10,002 nucleotides of DNA. Source: Peptococcaceae bacterium. Its GTDB lineage: Bacteria; Bacillota; Peptococcia; Peptococcales; Peptococcaceae. Numbering within the stretch: position 1 is the stretch's first letter; each line of letters opens with the position of its first letter. The position numbers were made by a program, and so were the translations under genes. The notes beneath the pieces were generated by a model. That model did not search any database, was not told where the DNA came from, and saw nothing but the letters and a program-made list of their open reading frames with translations. Of this stretch, positions 1 to 6,088 are shown in pieces. The stretch is from positions 1-10,002 of the forward strand of contig CAAEKP010000117.1 of NCBI GenBank assembly GCA_900756555.1. The letters run 5' to 3'.

Positions 1-5
1 AATAT

Positions 6-80
6 GCGGAAGTGGCTCAGTGGTAGAGCATCGCCTTGCCAAGGCGAGGGTCGCGAGTTCGAATCTCGTCTTCCGCTCCA
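6..80 (+). tRNA. tRNA-Gly (anticodon GCC), CCA end encoded
   Basis: A complete cloverleaf can be folded by eye. The 7-bp acceptor stem is GCGGAAG paired with CTTCCGC. A D-arm follows around GCTCAGTGGTAGAGC. The anticodon stem TCGCC/GGCGA carries the loop TTGCCAA, with anticodon GCC at 38-40. The T-arm contains the GTTCGAATC signature. The discriminator T is at 77 and CCA at 78-80 is encoded in the DNA. The GCC anticodon reads glycine codons GGC and GGT. The promoter must lie upstream of the window. Open frames running through this region start inside the tRNA and are not genes. Confidence 0.97.
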
Positions 81-84
81 GTTT

Positions 85-111
85 AAGCAGATTCTTCGGG
101 GTCTGCTTTTT
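85..111 (+). terminator. Intrinsic terminator of tRNA-Gly
   Basis: The stem AGCAGATTC (86-94) pairs with GGGTCTGCT (99-107), including two T·G pairs, and closes on a TTCG tetraloop (95-98). It is followed directly by a T tract (107-111). It lies five bases after the tRNA CCA end and so ends the tRNA transcript before the next gene. Confidence 0.9.
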
Positions 112-159
112 ATGTTATGTGCATTTTACTGGCGTTCTGAAGAAGAGTGGGGTGAGAAG

Positions 160-357
160 ATGGGAGTACAATTTTCAAAATGTTATGTATGTAAACACTT
201 TATTTCTGGCGGTGAACTGGAAAATTTTAAGTGTAAAGCCTATCCCGATGGTATTCCGGCTGCTATTGTGTTCGGGGAAACCAATCATGGCCGTCCACTG
301 GAGGGCGATCACGGTTATCAGTATGAAAATATTTTTGATGAAGATAAAAAAGCGTAA
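160..357 (+). CDS. Small Cys-containing protein of unknown function (65 aa)
   Basis: I chose ATG at 160 because the purine-rich GGTGAGAAG just upstream is a plausible ribosome site. The in-frame ATGs further upstream lie inside the tRNA or its terminator. The product is 65 residues, acidic and soluble, with no signal or membrane segment. It has a CxxC pair (C8, C11) and a third cysteine (C25) in FKCKAYPDGIP, then the motif GETNHGRPLEGDHGYQYE. From memory, small Bacillota proteins share this arrangement (CxxC, CKA[FY]PDGIP, a GE..H..P..GD segment), but I know no function for them. The Cys/His content would suit a small metal-binding or zinc-ribbon-like fold (inference). It stands alone between two terminators, so it is probably a single-gene unit. 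No clear promoter is visible in the 48 bases between the tRNA terminator and the start, so it may depend on read-through. Confidence 0.75.
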   Translation: MGVQFSKCYVCKHFISGGELENFKCKAYPDGIPAAIVFGETNHGRPLEGDHGYQYENIFDEDKKA

Positions 358-375
358 GAGCATTTATGTTTCATA

Positions 376-419
376 AAAACAGGACTGCCACAATCAACAG
401 ATTGCAGCAGTCCTGTTTT
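376..419. terminator. Bidirectional intrinsic terminator between convergent genes
   Basis: A perfect 12-bp inverted repeat, AAAACAGGACTG (376-387) with CAGTCCTGTTTT (408-419), encloses a second small stem CAATC/GATTG with loop AACA. The outer arms end in A/T runs, so both strands produce a GC-rich hairpin followed by U residues. It sits between the convergent genes 160-357 (+) and 433-1455 (-) and can end both transcripts. Confidence 0.9.
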
Positions 420-432
420 AGTATTGAAAACG

Positions 433-1455
433 TTATTTCCCGAATCCGCAGTTAGGGAAGGTGCAGACCGGACAGGACAGACACAAACCGCCATGTCCTA
501 ACGCGGCTAAATCTTCCTGCGTCAGAGTTTCATCGGCCATGATGCGCGGCAGAACCAAATCAAAGATAGTGCGTTTGGCGTACATCACACAGCCCGGTAA
601 ACCGACAATCGGCACGTGGTTTTTGTGATGGTAGGCCAGCAGGAACATAGCGCCGGGCAATACTGGTGCGCCGTAAGAGACAATATCTGCGCCGGAGGCT
701 TTGATAGCGCTTGGCGTGGTATCATCAGGGTCTACGCTCATACCGCCGGTGCAGCAGATTAAATCAGCGCCGGCAGCGATATAGTCGTTGATGGCTTTGC
801 TGATGCGCTCCACATTATCATCGCAGATGGTCTGTCCGATGATGTCAACATTGTATTCTTTCAGTTTCTCCATCACCACAGGGCCAAAAGTGTCTTCGAT
901 ACGTCCTTTAAACACTTCGGTGCCAGTGGTAACGATGCCGGCTTTTTTGTGGGTGTAGGGCAGAATATCCATGAGTGGTTTATCGCCTGCTACGGCAACG
1001 GCCTGCTCCATTTTTTCTTTGGCAATAATCAGTGGAATAATGCGGGTGCCAGCCACTTTATCGCCTTTGCGCACCGGAAAGTTTCCATGACGGGTGGCAA
1101 TCATCAGTTCTCCTAATTGATTGATGGACTGCAAGCGTTGGGTATCTATTTTCAGCAGGCCATCTTCAGCGGCAATCAGTTCAATTTTGCCTTCTTTGGC
1201 TTCGGTTGGCGTCATGTGGTCATTTTTACAGATGCCATATAAAATTTCCGCGGCTTCATTTTCATGGAGCATACCTTCAGTTTTCTCCCAGATATAGAGG
1301 TGGTCTTTGCCCATGGAAAGCAGCACGGGGATATCTTCTTCAGTAACAATGTGTCCTTTGCGAAACGCGGCGTCTTTGGTTACGCCTTTGATAATTTGTG
1401 TTAAATCGTGACAGAGCACGTGTCCTACGGCTTCTGTAGTTTTAATCAGTTTCAT
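433..1455 (-). CDS. Molybdopterin-binding protein (MoeA/MogA-like) with Cys-rich C-terminus
   Basis: The 340-residue product carries a MoCF_biosynth (MogA/MoeA central) domain at about 170-305. It shows GIVTTGTEVFKGRIED, the family's TGG.S.D..D.T signature (TGGMSVDPDDTTPSAI, 236-251) and the GLPGC loop near 285-289. Residues 1-60 resemble the start of MoeA-type proteins (HDLTQI, KGH, EDIP.L). The usual MoeA C-terminal domain is missing. In its place is a short tail with C325, C328, C331 and C336 (CLSCPVCTFPNCGFGK), which looks like a metal or Fe-S site. The family binds molybdopterin during molybdenum insertion or cofactor handling. This variant, beside an aldehyde oxidoreductase, probably helps prepare or deliver its cofactor (inference). 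The start is supported by GGGAGAGG six bases upstream. It lies 81 bases after the XdhC-type gene on the same strand and is probably cotranscribed with it, ending at the 376-419 terminator. Confidence 0.88.
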   Translation of the reverse strand: MKLIKTTEAVGHVLCHDLTQIIKGVTKDAAFRKGHIVTEEDIPVLLSMGKDHLYIWEKTEGMLHENEAAEILYGICKNDHMTPTEAKEGKIELIAAEDGLLKIDTQRLQSINQLGELMIATRHGNFPVRKGDKVAGTRIIPLIIAKEKMEQAVAVAGDKPLMDILPYTHKKAGIVTTGTEVFKGRIEDTFGPVVMEKLKEYNVDIIGQTICDDNVERISKAINDYIAAGADLICCTGGMSVDPDDTTPSAIKASGADIVSYGAPVLPGAMFLLAYHHKNHVPIVGLPGCVMYAKRTIFDLVLPRIMADETLTQEDLAALGHGGLCLSCPVCTFPNCGFGK

Positions 1456-1488
1456 TTGAATCCTCTCCCGGACTGCAAGTAAATTTGC

Positions 1489-1513
1489 AGTAAATAGTTA
1501 TGAGTAAATAGTT
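1489..1513. repeat. Short direct repeat in the intergenic gap
   Basis: AGTAAATAGTT occurs twice (1489-1499 and 1503-1513), a 14-base period, and the shorter unit GTAAAT occurs a third time at 1479-1484. It lies in the 81-base gap between the XdhC-type gene and the molybdopterin-binding gene. The function is unknown. It could be a protein-binding site, or a chance A/T-rich duplication. Confidence 0.5.
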
Positions 1514-1536
1514 CTGTCTGATGCTTACATTTCAAT

Positions 1537-2544
1537 TTAGCCGGAAAGCTGTGCCCGCTCCAAAATCAGCTCACCGGCAATGCTGATAGCGATTTCTTCT
1601 GGCGTGACAGCTTTAATCGCTAAGCCGATAGGGGCATGTACCCGTGCAAAATCACGTTCTGTGAAGCCTTCGGCGAACAGCTTTTCTTTGGTTGACTGTA
1701 ATTTCCGGCTGCTGCCAATCATGCCGATATAGCAGGCGTTTGTCCGTAACGCCTGCACCAGCACCTCATAATCATTGGCGTGACCGCGGGTCATGATAAT
1801 GACGTAGTCAGATTCAGTAATTGTGGCTGCGGCAGAAAAGTCGGTAAAGCTGGCAGCTTTGGTTTCTTCTGCCAGTGGAAAACGGGCCGGGTCATAAAAT
1901 TCCGGCTTGTCATCCAGCACCACGCAGCGGAATCCCAGTGGATACAGCACGGGCACTAAACTTTTGCTGATATGGCCGCCGCCAAAAATGTAAACTCGTC
2001 CGGCTGTCTGCAAAGGGTCTGCATAATATTTTTTATCCTGATAAGTTACAATGGCAGTTTTGTTGCTCAGCGGAGCGGCAAAGCCCATCTGTGACAACAG
2101 CTTGCGGTCAGCCAGCTGTGTTTGCTGTGCCCAGTGCCCCTGAGAAGAAATCTCCGTTACCAGCCAGCTGTCCGCGTTGCTGTTCAGTGCGGATAGGATT
2201 TGTTCCAGCAGTGCTGCTGTTTCGGGCGCCTGCCAGGACAGATACTGAAAGTATACCTCCACATCGCCGCCGCAAACCATGCCCAGATCGGCTACTTCAT
2301 TAGGATGCAGCATAAATTCCCAGGTGTAGGTTTTTCCCTGCTGTAAAGCGTCGCTGGCCATTTGCTGGGCTTTATATTCCAGTGCGCCGCCGCCGATAGT
2401 ACCTGCTATGGAGCCATCGGCAAAGACAGCCATTTTAGCTCCGGCGCCGCGGGGAGTGGAGCCCGAGCCTGCAATAACAGTTACCAGCATACAATCCTGC
2501 TGCTGCTGGATTGCAGCCTGTAATGCGGAAAATAACATTTTCAT
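1537..2544 (-). CDS. XdhC/CoxI-family molybdoenzyme maturation protein
   Basis: The 335-residue product has the two-domain layout of the XdhC/CoxI family. The N-terminal domain (about 1-100) shows GSGSTPRGAGAKM (26-38), GTIGGGALE (48-56) and the GMVCGGDVEVYF cysteine motif (C91). The C-terminal Rossmann-like domain shows IFGGGHISKSL (187-197), a following VVLDD, TRGHANDYEVL (252-262), IGMIGSSRK (273-281) and the closing HAPIGL..KAVTPEEIA segment. Family members bind the molybdenum cofactor and aid its sulfuration or insertion into xanthine dehydrogenase-type enzymes, so the likely client is the Mop-type enzyme nearby (inference). I prefer ATG at 2544, because AGAGGTG (2551-2557) is correctly spaced for it. 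A GTG at 2553 would place that ribosome site inside the gene. A candidate promoter lies at 2576-2604, and the molybdopterin-binding gene follows on the same strand. Confidence 0.92.
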   Translation of the reverse strand: MKMLFSALQAAIQQQQDCMLVTVIAGSGSTPRGAGAKMAVFADGSIAGTIGGGALEYKAQQMASDALQQGKTYTWEFMLHPNEVADLGMVCGGDVEVYFQYLSWQAPETAALLEQILSALNSNADSWLVTEISSQGHWAQQTQLADRKLLSQMGFAAPLSNKTAIVTYQDKKYYADPLQTAGRVYIFGGGHISKSLVPVLYPLGFRCVVLDDKPEFYDPARFPLAEETKAASFTDFSAAATITESDYVIIMTRGHANDYEVLVQALRTNACYIGMIGSSRKLQSTKEKLFAEGFTERDFARVHAPIGLAIKAVTPEEIAISIAGELILERAQLSG

Positions 2545-2575
2545 AAAAGCCACCTCTTTTTATCCATCTCTGTTT

Positions 2576-2604
2576 ACTATAAGTTTTTGTACAGCATTCG
2601 TAAA
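2576..2604 (-). promoter_or_regulatory. Candidate sigma70-type promoter for the XdhC-type gene
   Basis: Reading the minus strand, TTTACG (2604-2599) and TATAGT (2581-2576) are separated by exactly 17 bases, about 30 bases before the ATG at 2544. Both hexamers are good but imperfect matches to the consensus. It would drive the XdhC-type and molybdopterin-binding genes independently of the 128-residue gene upstream. Confidence 0.5.
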
Positions 2605-2678
2605 GAGTGAAACCCTTTTACAATTTCTATGCGAGATATAACATAAGCTGTGAAAATTTTCTTTATAATTAAAATTTA

Positions 2679-2707
2679 TTGAGAAACATTTTCCATTGTG
2701 CTATACT
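2679..2707 (+). promoter_or_regulatory. Strong-looking plus-strand promoter, antisense to the 128-aa gene
   Basis: TTGAGA (2679-2684), a 17-base spacer, then TATACT (2702-2707) preceded by TG one base upstream, which gives an extended -10. This is the best promoter match in the window. It faces rightward, yet the next plus-strand gene starts only at 3287, and the intervening gene is on the minus strand. The predicted start near 2714 would give an RNA antisense to 2731-3117, or a long leader into the aldehyde oxidoreductase gene. Confidence 0.55.
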
Positions 2708-2730
2708 CGTAGTAAGAATAGAATAGTTCA

Positions 2731-3117
2731 TCAGGAATGTGTCTGGCAAGCGTCTTCATCTGGCCCCTCACCCATCAGATCATGGATGCGGCGAGCGCTG
2801 GATGCAGCGTAAAATACCATCTGTAGTGGATGACCATGCATATCTTCTGCAATCAGCTTGATGCCATTGCCGTTTTCCTCCAGGTCAATTGGGAGTGCGC
2901 GGCGATAAAGCAGGCCGGAAGCTTCGTCAACAAACTCTACCGTCACTTCATGGCTGGAGAGATGACTGACAGGTTGCTGTGGTTCTGCCGGTAATTGGTC
3001 AAAAAATGTGTTAACTGCTTCCATGCATTGGACACGCAGGGAAGTCAGTTCAGCAGGTGTAAGACCAATCGAGCACTGTTGCAGAAATGATTGCAGTTGT
3101 GTGGTGAAATGTTCCAT
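2731..3117 (-). CDS. Uncharacterised protein (128 aa)
   Basis: I do not recognise this family. The 128-residue product is acidic and soluble, with no signal peptide or membrane segment. Residues 1-45 look helical. A Pro/Gln/Ser linker follows (about 43-55). The C-terminal half (about 55-125) looks like an alpha/beta domain with EVTVEFVDEASG, LPIDLEENGNGIKLIAEDM and HPLQMVFYA. It ends in a His/Cys-containing tail (C124). The start ATG has AAGGGG eight bases upstream. It is transcribed away from the Mop-type gene from a shared divergent region, and the XdhC-type gene follows on the same strand after 186 bases. Its position between a molybdoenzyme and two of its likely maturation genes suggests a related role, perhaps small regulator, chaperone or redox partner. 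That is guilt by association only. A strong antisense promoter lies just beyond its 3' end. Confidence 0.75.
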   Translation of the reverse strand: MEHFTTQLQSFLQQCSIGLTPAELTSLRVQCMEAVNTFFDQLPAEPQQPVSHLSSHEVTVEFVDEASGLLYRRALPIDLEENGNGIKLIAEDMHGHPLQMVFYAASSARRIHDLMGEGPDEDACQTHS

Positions 3118-3158
3118 AATAGATACCCCTTTTTATTTTTGTAATACTTACGTGTTTT

Positions 3159-3187
3159 ATTATAGCGAATTGTTTTGCAGAAAGAAA
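3159..3187 (-). promoter_or_regulatory. Candidate promoter for the 128-aa gene
   Basis: On the minus strand a perfect TATAAT (3164-3159) lies about 42 bases before the ATG at 3117. A weak -35 TTTCTT (3187-3182) is 17 bases further upstream. The -10 is convincing. The -35 is poor, so an activator may be needed. Confidence 0.45.
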
Positions 3188-3200
3188 GGGGCGGGCACGA

Positions 3201-3230
3201 TTTCTTAAACTTTCGTTCTGATCGTATAAA
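3201..3230 (+). promoter_or_regulatory. Candidate promoter for the aldehyde oxidoreductase gene
   Basis: TATAAA (3225-3230) has a weak -35 TTTCTT at 3201-3206 (18-base spacing). The start would be near 3237, leaving a leader of about 50 bases before the ATG at 3287. The -10 lies inside the left arm of the inverted repeat 3225-3249, so a protein bound there would block it. No better promoter is seen in the divergent gap. Confidence 0.35.
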
Positions 3231-3249
3231 AACGGTTTGCGTTTTTATA
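3225..3249. repeat. Perfect inverted repeat upstream of the aldehyde oxidoreductase gene
   Basis: TATAAAAACG (3225-3234) and CGTTTTTATA (3240-3249) form a perfect 10-bp inverted repeat around a 5-base centre, GTTTG. It lies 37 bases before the ATG and overlaps the candidate -10. Its position and symmetry suit an operator. As RNA it could form a hairpin, but no T tract follows the stem, so it is not a standard terminator. Confidence 0.6.
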
Positions 3250-3286
3250 TAAATTCAATTTTATTATTTGCAAAGGGGAGAGGCAA

Positions 3287-6025
3287 ATGATCAAAAAAAG
3301 ATTGACCATCAACGGTGTAAGTCGTACTGTTTTCTGTGAAGCAGACGAAATGTTAGCGGATGTTTTGAGAAAACGTCTGATGCTGACAGGTTGTAAAGTG
3401 GGTTGCCGTCAGGGACAATGCGGTGCCTGCAGTATTATTCTGGATGGTAAGGTTGTTCGTTCCTGTATCACAAAAATGAGCCGCGTGGCTGACGATGCAG
3501 TAATTGAAACCATTGAAGGTCTGGGTACTGCCGATGATCTGCATCCATTGCAGGTTGCATGGATGGCACATGGCTGTGCGCAGTGTGGGTTCTGTAGCCC
3601 TGGTTTTATTATGTCCGCAAAAGGGCTGCTGGAAGAAAACCCATCTCCAACCAGAGAAGAAGTGCGTGACTGGTTTAATAAACATCGCAATCTGTGCCGC
3701 TGCACTGGTTACAAACCATTGATTGACGCTGTTATGGACGCAGCAAAAGTAATGCGCGGTGAAATGAAGAAAGAAGATCTGTTATTCAAACAGGTAGATA
3801 ATAACAGTATTGTAGGCAGCAAATATATTCGCCCATCTGCAGTGGCAAAAGTTACAGGTACCTGGGACTTTGGCGCCGATATGATTCAGCAGATGCCGGA
3901 AGATACTTTGCAGCTGGCTCTGGCACAGGCTGAAGTACCACATGCTAAAATTATCAGCATTGATACTTCTGAAGCAGAAAAAATGCCTGGCGTTGTAAAA
4001 GTAATGACCTACAAAGACGTAAAAGGCAACAACCGTATTTCCGGTCTGATTACCTTCCCAACCAACAAAGGGGATGGCAACGAACGTCCAATCCTGAATG
4101 ATGAAAAAATCTTCCAGATTGGTGACGCTTATGCGATTGTAGCGGCTGATACCGAAGAACACGCAAAAGCTGCTGCCAAAGCAGTTAAAATTGAGCTGGA
4201 AGTTCTGCCAGCTTACATGGATGCGCTGTCTGCTGCTGCACCGGATGCTATTGAAATTCATCCTGGTACACCAAACGTCTACTTTGAAACCAACTGTATC
4301 AAAGGGGAAGAAACAGCACCATTCATGGACAATCCAGACAATGTAGTAGTAAACATGAAAGGGTATTCCAGCCGTCAGCCTCATCTGCCACTGGAACCGG
4401 ATGTTGGCTTCGCTTATATTGACGAAGAGGGCGTGCTGAAAATTCACTCCAAATCCATTGGTATTCACCTGCACCATGGCATGATCTGTGCTGGTCTGGG
4501 TGTGGAACCGGATAAATGTCATCTGATTCAGAACCATGCCGGCGGTACCTTCGGGTATAAATTCAGCCCAACCATGGAAGCATTGCTGGGCGTAGCTGCA
4601 ATGGCTACCGGAAAACCAGTTGCTTTGAACTACTCCATGTATCAGACACTGATTTACACAGGGAAACGTTCTCCAGTATTTATTGATGTGAAACTGGCTG
4701 CTGACAAAGAAGGTAACTTCCTGGCTCTGGAAGGCGAAAACTATCTGGATCACGGTCCATACTCTGAATTTGGCGACCTGGTAACTCTGCGTCTGTCTCA
4801 GTTTGTGGGTGCTGGCTATGACATCAAAAATATCCGCAATAAGAGCTTCACGGTTTGCACAAACCATCAGTGGGGCTCCGCGTTCCGTGGTTACGGCGGA
4901 CCACAGTCTGCACTGGCTACAGAAGTAGCAGTTGATATGCTGGCTGCTGAGCTGAACATGGACCCATGGGAACTGCGTTATAAAAATATCTACAGAGAAG
5001 AAAATCATTCCACCACACCAACCGGCTGTGAACCGGATGTTTACTGCCTGGAAGCTGTGATGGACAAAGCAAAACCATTGTATGAAGCGGCAAAAGCCCG
5101 TGTAGCTGCCAAACAGAAAGACGGCTATAAATACGGTGTTGGCTTTGCGATTGGCGTATATGGCAGTGGTCTGGACGGTGCTGACTCCGCAGAAGCATAT
5201 GTAGAACTGACTCCGGAAGGCGTAACAGTATATGACTCCTGGGAAGACCACGGTCAGGGCGCTGATATGGGTACACTGGCAATGGCACACGAAACTCTGC
5301 GTGAAGCAGGCTTTAAACCGGAAGATTTCAAACTGATTATGAACGACATGGCTGTAACACCAAACTCCGGCCCTGCAGGCGGCAGCCGTTCCAACGTTGT
5401 TGTTGGGAACGCAATCCGTGTGGGCAGTGAAATGTTACTGAAAGCAATGCGCAAAGCAGACGGTACCTATCGTACCTATGATGAAATGGTTGCTGAAAAT
5501 ATTCCAACAAAATATTCCGGCAAATGGGTTGCTTCTGTTTGCAGTGACTGCGACTTGCAGACAGCACAGGGGAAACCATTCAGCTGCTATATGTACGGCG
5601 CTTTCATTCCGGAAGTAGAAGTAAATCTGGAAACTGGTAAAGTTAAAATTGAAAAAATGACAGTTGTAGGCGACTACGGTACCATCATGAACAAACTGGT
5701 TGTAGAAGGTCAGGTTTACGGCGGCGTTACCCAGGGTATGGGTCTGGCGTTATCCGAAGACTTTGAAGACTACAAAAAACACAACACATTGGCTGGTTGT
5801 GGGATTCCGTATCCAAATGATGTTCCGGATGATTTTGAACTGCATTTTGTTGAAACACCTCGTCCAGAAGGACCTTACGGTGCTTCCGGCTGCGGGGAAG
5901 GTCCTCTGTGTGGCCCTGCTCCTGCAATTCTGAACGCCATTTACAATGCAACTGGCGCTCGTATTACCAGAATTCCTGCCAGACCAGAAGTGGTAAAAGC
6001 AGCTCTGGCTGAATTAGAAGACTAA
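3287..6025 (+). CDS. mop: Molybdenum aldehyde oxidoreductase, Mop type
   Basis: This 912-residue protein closely resembles, from memory, the 907-residue Desulfovibrio gigas aldehyde oxidoreductase and is colinear with it. A ferredoxin-like [2Fe-2S] domain uses C40, C45, C48 and C60. A helical second [2Fe-2S] domain uses C100, C103, C137 and C139. The xanthine-dehydrogenase-type molybdenum domains start near residue 180. Cofactor and active-site landmarks are GGTFGYKF (419-426), RGYG (534-537), DHGQGAD (654-660), SGPAGGSR (694-701) and the catalytic glutamate E871 in GCGEGPL. There is no FAD domain between Fe-S and Mo parts, so electrons must go to another carrier. Family members oxidise aldehydes to acids with molybdopterin cytosine dinucleotide in the cytoplasm; the exact substrate is unknown. 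GGGGAGAGG precedes the ATG. CCA-dominated proline codons, unlike the downstream genes, suggest high expression. No selenocysteine codon is used. Confidence 0.95.
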   Translation: MIKKRLTINGVSRTVFCEADEMLADVLRKRLMLTGCKVGCRQGQCGACSIILDGKVVRSCITKMSRVADDAVIETIEGLGTADDLHPLQVAWMAHGCAQCGFCSPGFIMSAKGLLEENPSPTREEVRDWFNKHRNLCRCTGYKPLIDAVMDAAKVMRGEMKKEDLLFKQVDNNSIVGSKYIRPSAVAKVTGTWDFGADMIQQMPEDTLQLALAQAEVPHAKIISIDTSEAEKMPGVVKVMTYKDVKGNNRISGLITFPTNKGDGNERPILNDEKIFQIGDAYAIVAADTEEHAKAAAKAVKIELEVLPAYMDALSAAAPDAIEIHPGTPNVYFETNCIKGEETAPFMDNPDNVVVNMKGYSSRQPHLPLEPDVGFAYIDEEGVLKIHSKSIGIHLHHGMICAGLGVEPDKCHLIQNHAGGTFGYKFSPTMEALLGVAAMATGKPVALNYSMYQTLIYTGKRSPVFIDVKLAADKEGNFLALEGENYLDHGPYSEFGDLVTLRLSQFVGAGYDIKNIRNKSFTVCTNHQWGSAFRGYGGPQSALATEVAVDMLAAELNMDPWELRYKNIYREENHSTTPTGCEPDVYCLEAVMDKAKPLYEAAKARVAAKQKDGYKYGVGFAIGVYGSGLDGADSAEAYVELTPEGVTVYDSWEDHGQGADMGTLAMAHETLREAGFKPEDFKLIMNDMAVTPNSGPAGGSRSNVVVGNAIRVGSEMLLKAMRKADGTYRTYDEMVAENIPTKYSGKWVASVCSDCDLQTAQGKPFSCYMYGAFIPEVEVNLETGKVKIEKMTVVGDYGTIMNKLVVEGQVYGGVTQGMGLALSEDFEDYKKHNTLAGCGIPYPNDVPDDFELHFVETPRPEGPYGASGCGEGPLCGPAPAILNAIYNATGARITRIPARPEVVKAALAELED

Positions 6026-6039
6026 TTCATTTTGTAAAG

Positions 6040-6072
6040 AGAAGGTGTTTCCTTAGGGGGACACCTTCTTTT
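6040..6072 (+). terminator. Intrinsic terminator or attenuator after mop
   Basis: AGAAGGTGTTTCC (6040-6052) pairs with GGGGACACCTTCT (6057-6069) across a TTAG loop, including two T·G pairs, and is followed by a short T run to 6072. The ribosome site of the next gene begins at 6076 and no promoter fits between. The likely effect is partial termination that keeps the downstream accessory genes below the enzyme gene in expression. Confidence 0.85.
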
Positions 6073-6088
6073 ATTAAGGAGGGGTCTT

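Noticed and set aside
6..80. tRNA-Gly as an integration site for a mobile element
   Set aside because: No integrase, no direct repeat of the tRNA 3' end and no phage or plasmid genes are present in the window.
4..159. Extended start of the 65-aa protein from an ATG at position 4
   Set aside because: That ATG and the next ones lie in or beside the tRNA and its terminator. The ATG at 160 has its own ribosome site.
2545..2553. GTG at 2553 as start of the XdhC-type protein
   Set aside because: The AGAGGTG ribosome site would overlap the GTG itself, while it is correctly spaced for ATG 2544.
3231..3286. Molybdenum-cofactor riboswitch in the mop leader
   Set aside because: The predicted leader is only about 50 bases, A/T-rich, with one simple hairpin. 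That is too small for the known Moco RNA element.
3782..5290. A 502-codon open frame on the minus strand within mop
   Set aside because: It lies wholly antisense to a strongly recognised, colinear Mop gene. Its product is an implausible mix rich in Cys, Phe, His and Trp, with no ribosome site. It arises from the biased codon use of mop.
3287..6025. Selenium-dependent molybdenum hydroxylase or a xanthine dehydrogenase
   Set aside because: No in-frame TGA or selenium-specific partner genes are seen, there is no FAD domain, and the sequence follows the D. gigas Mop pattern throughout.
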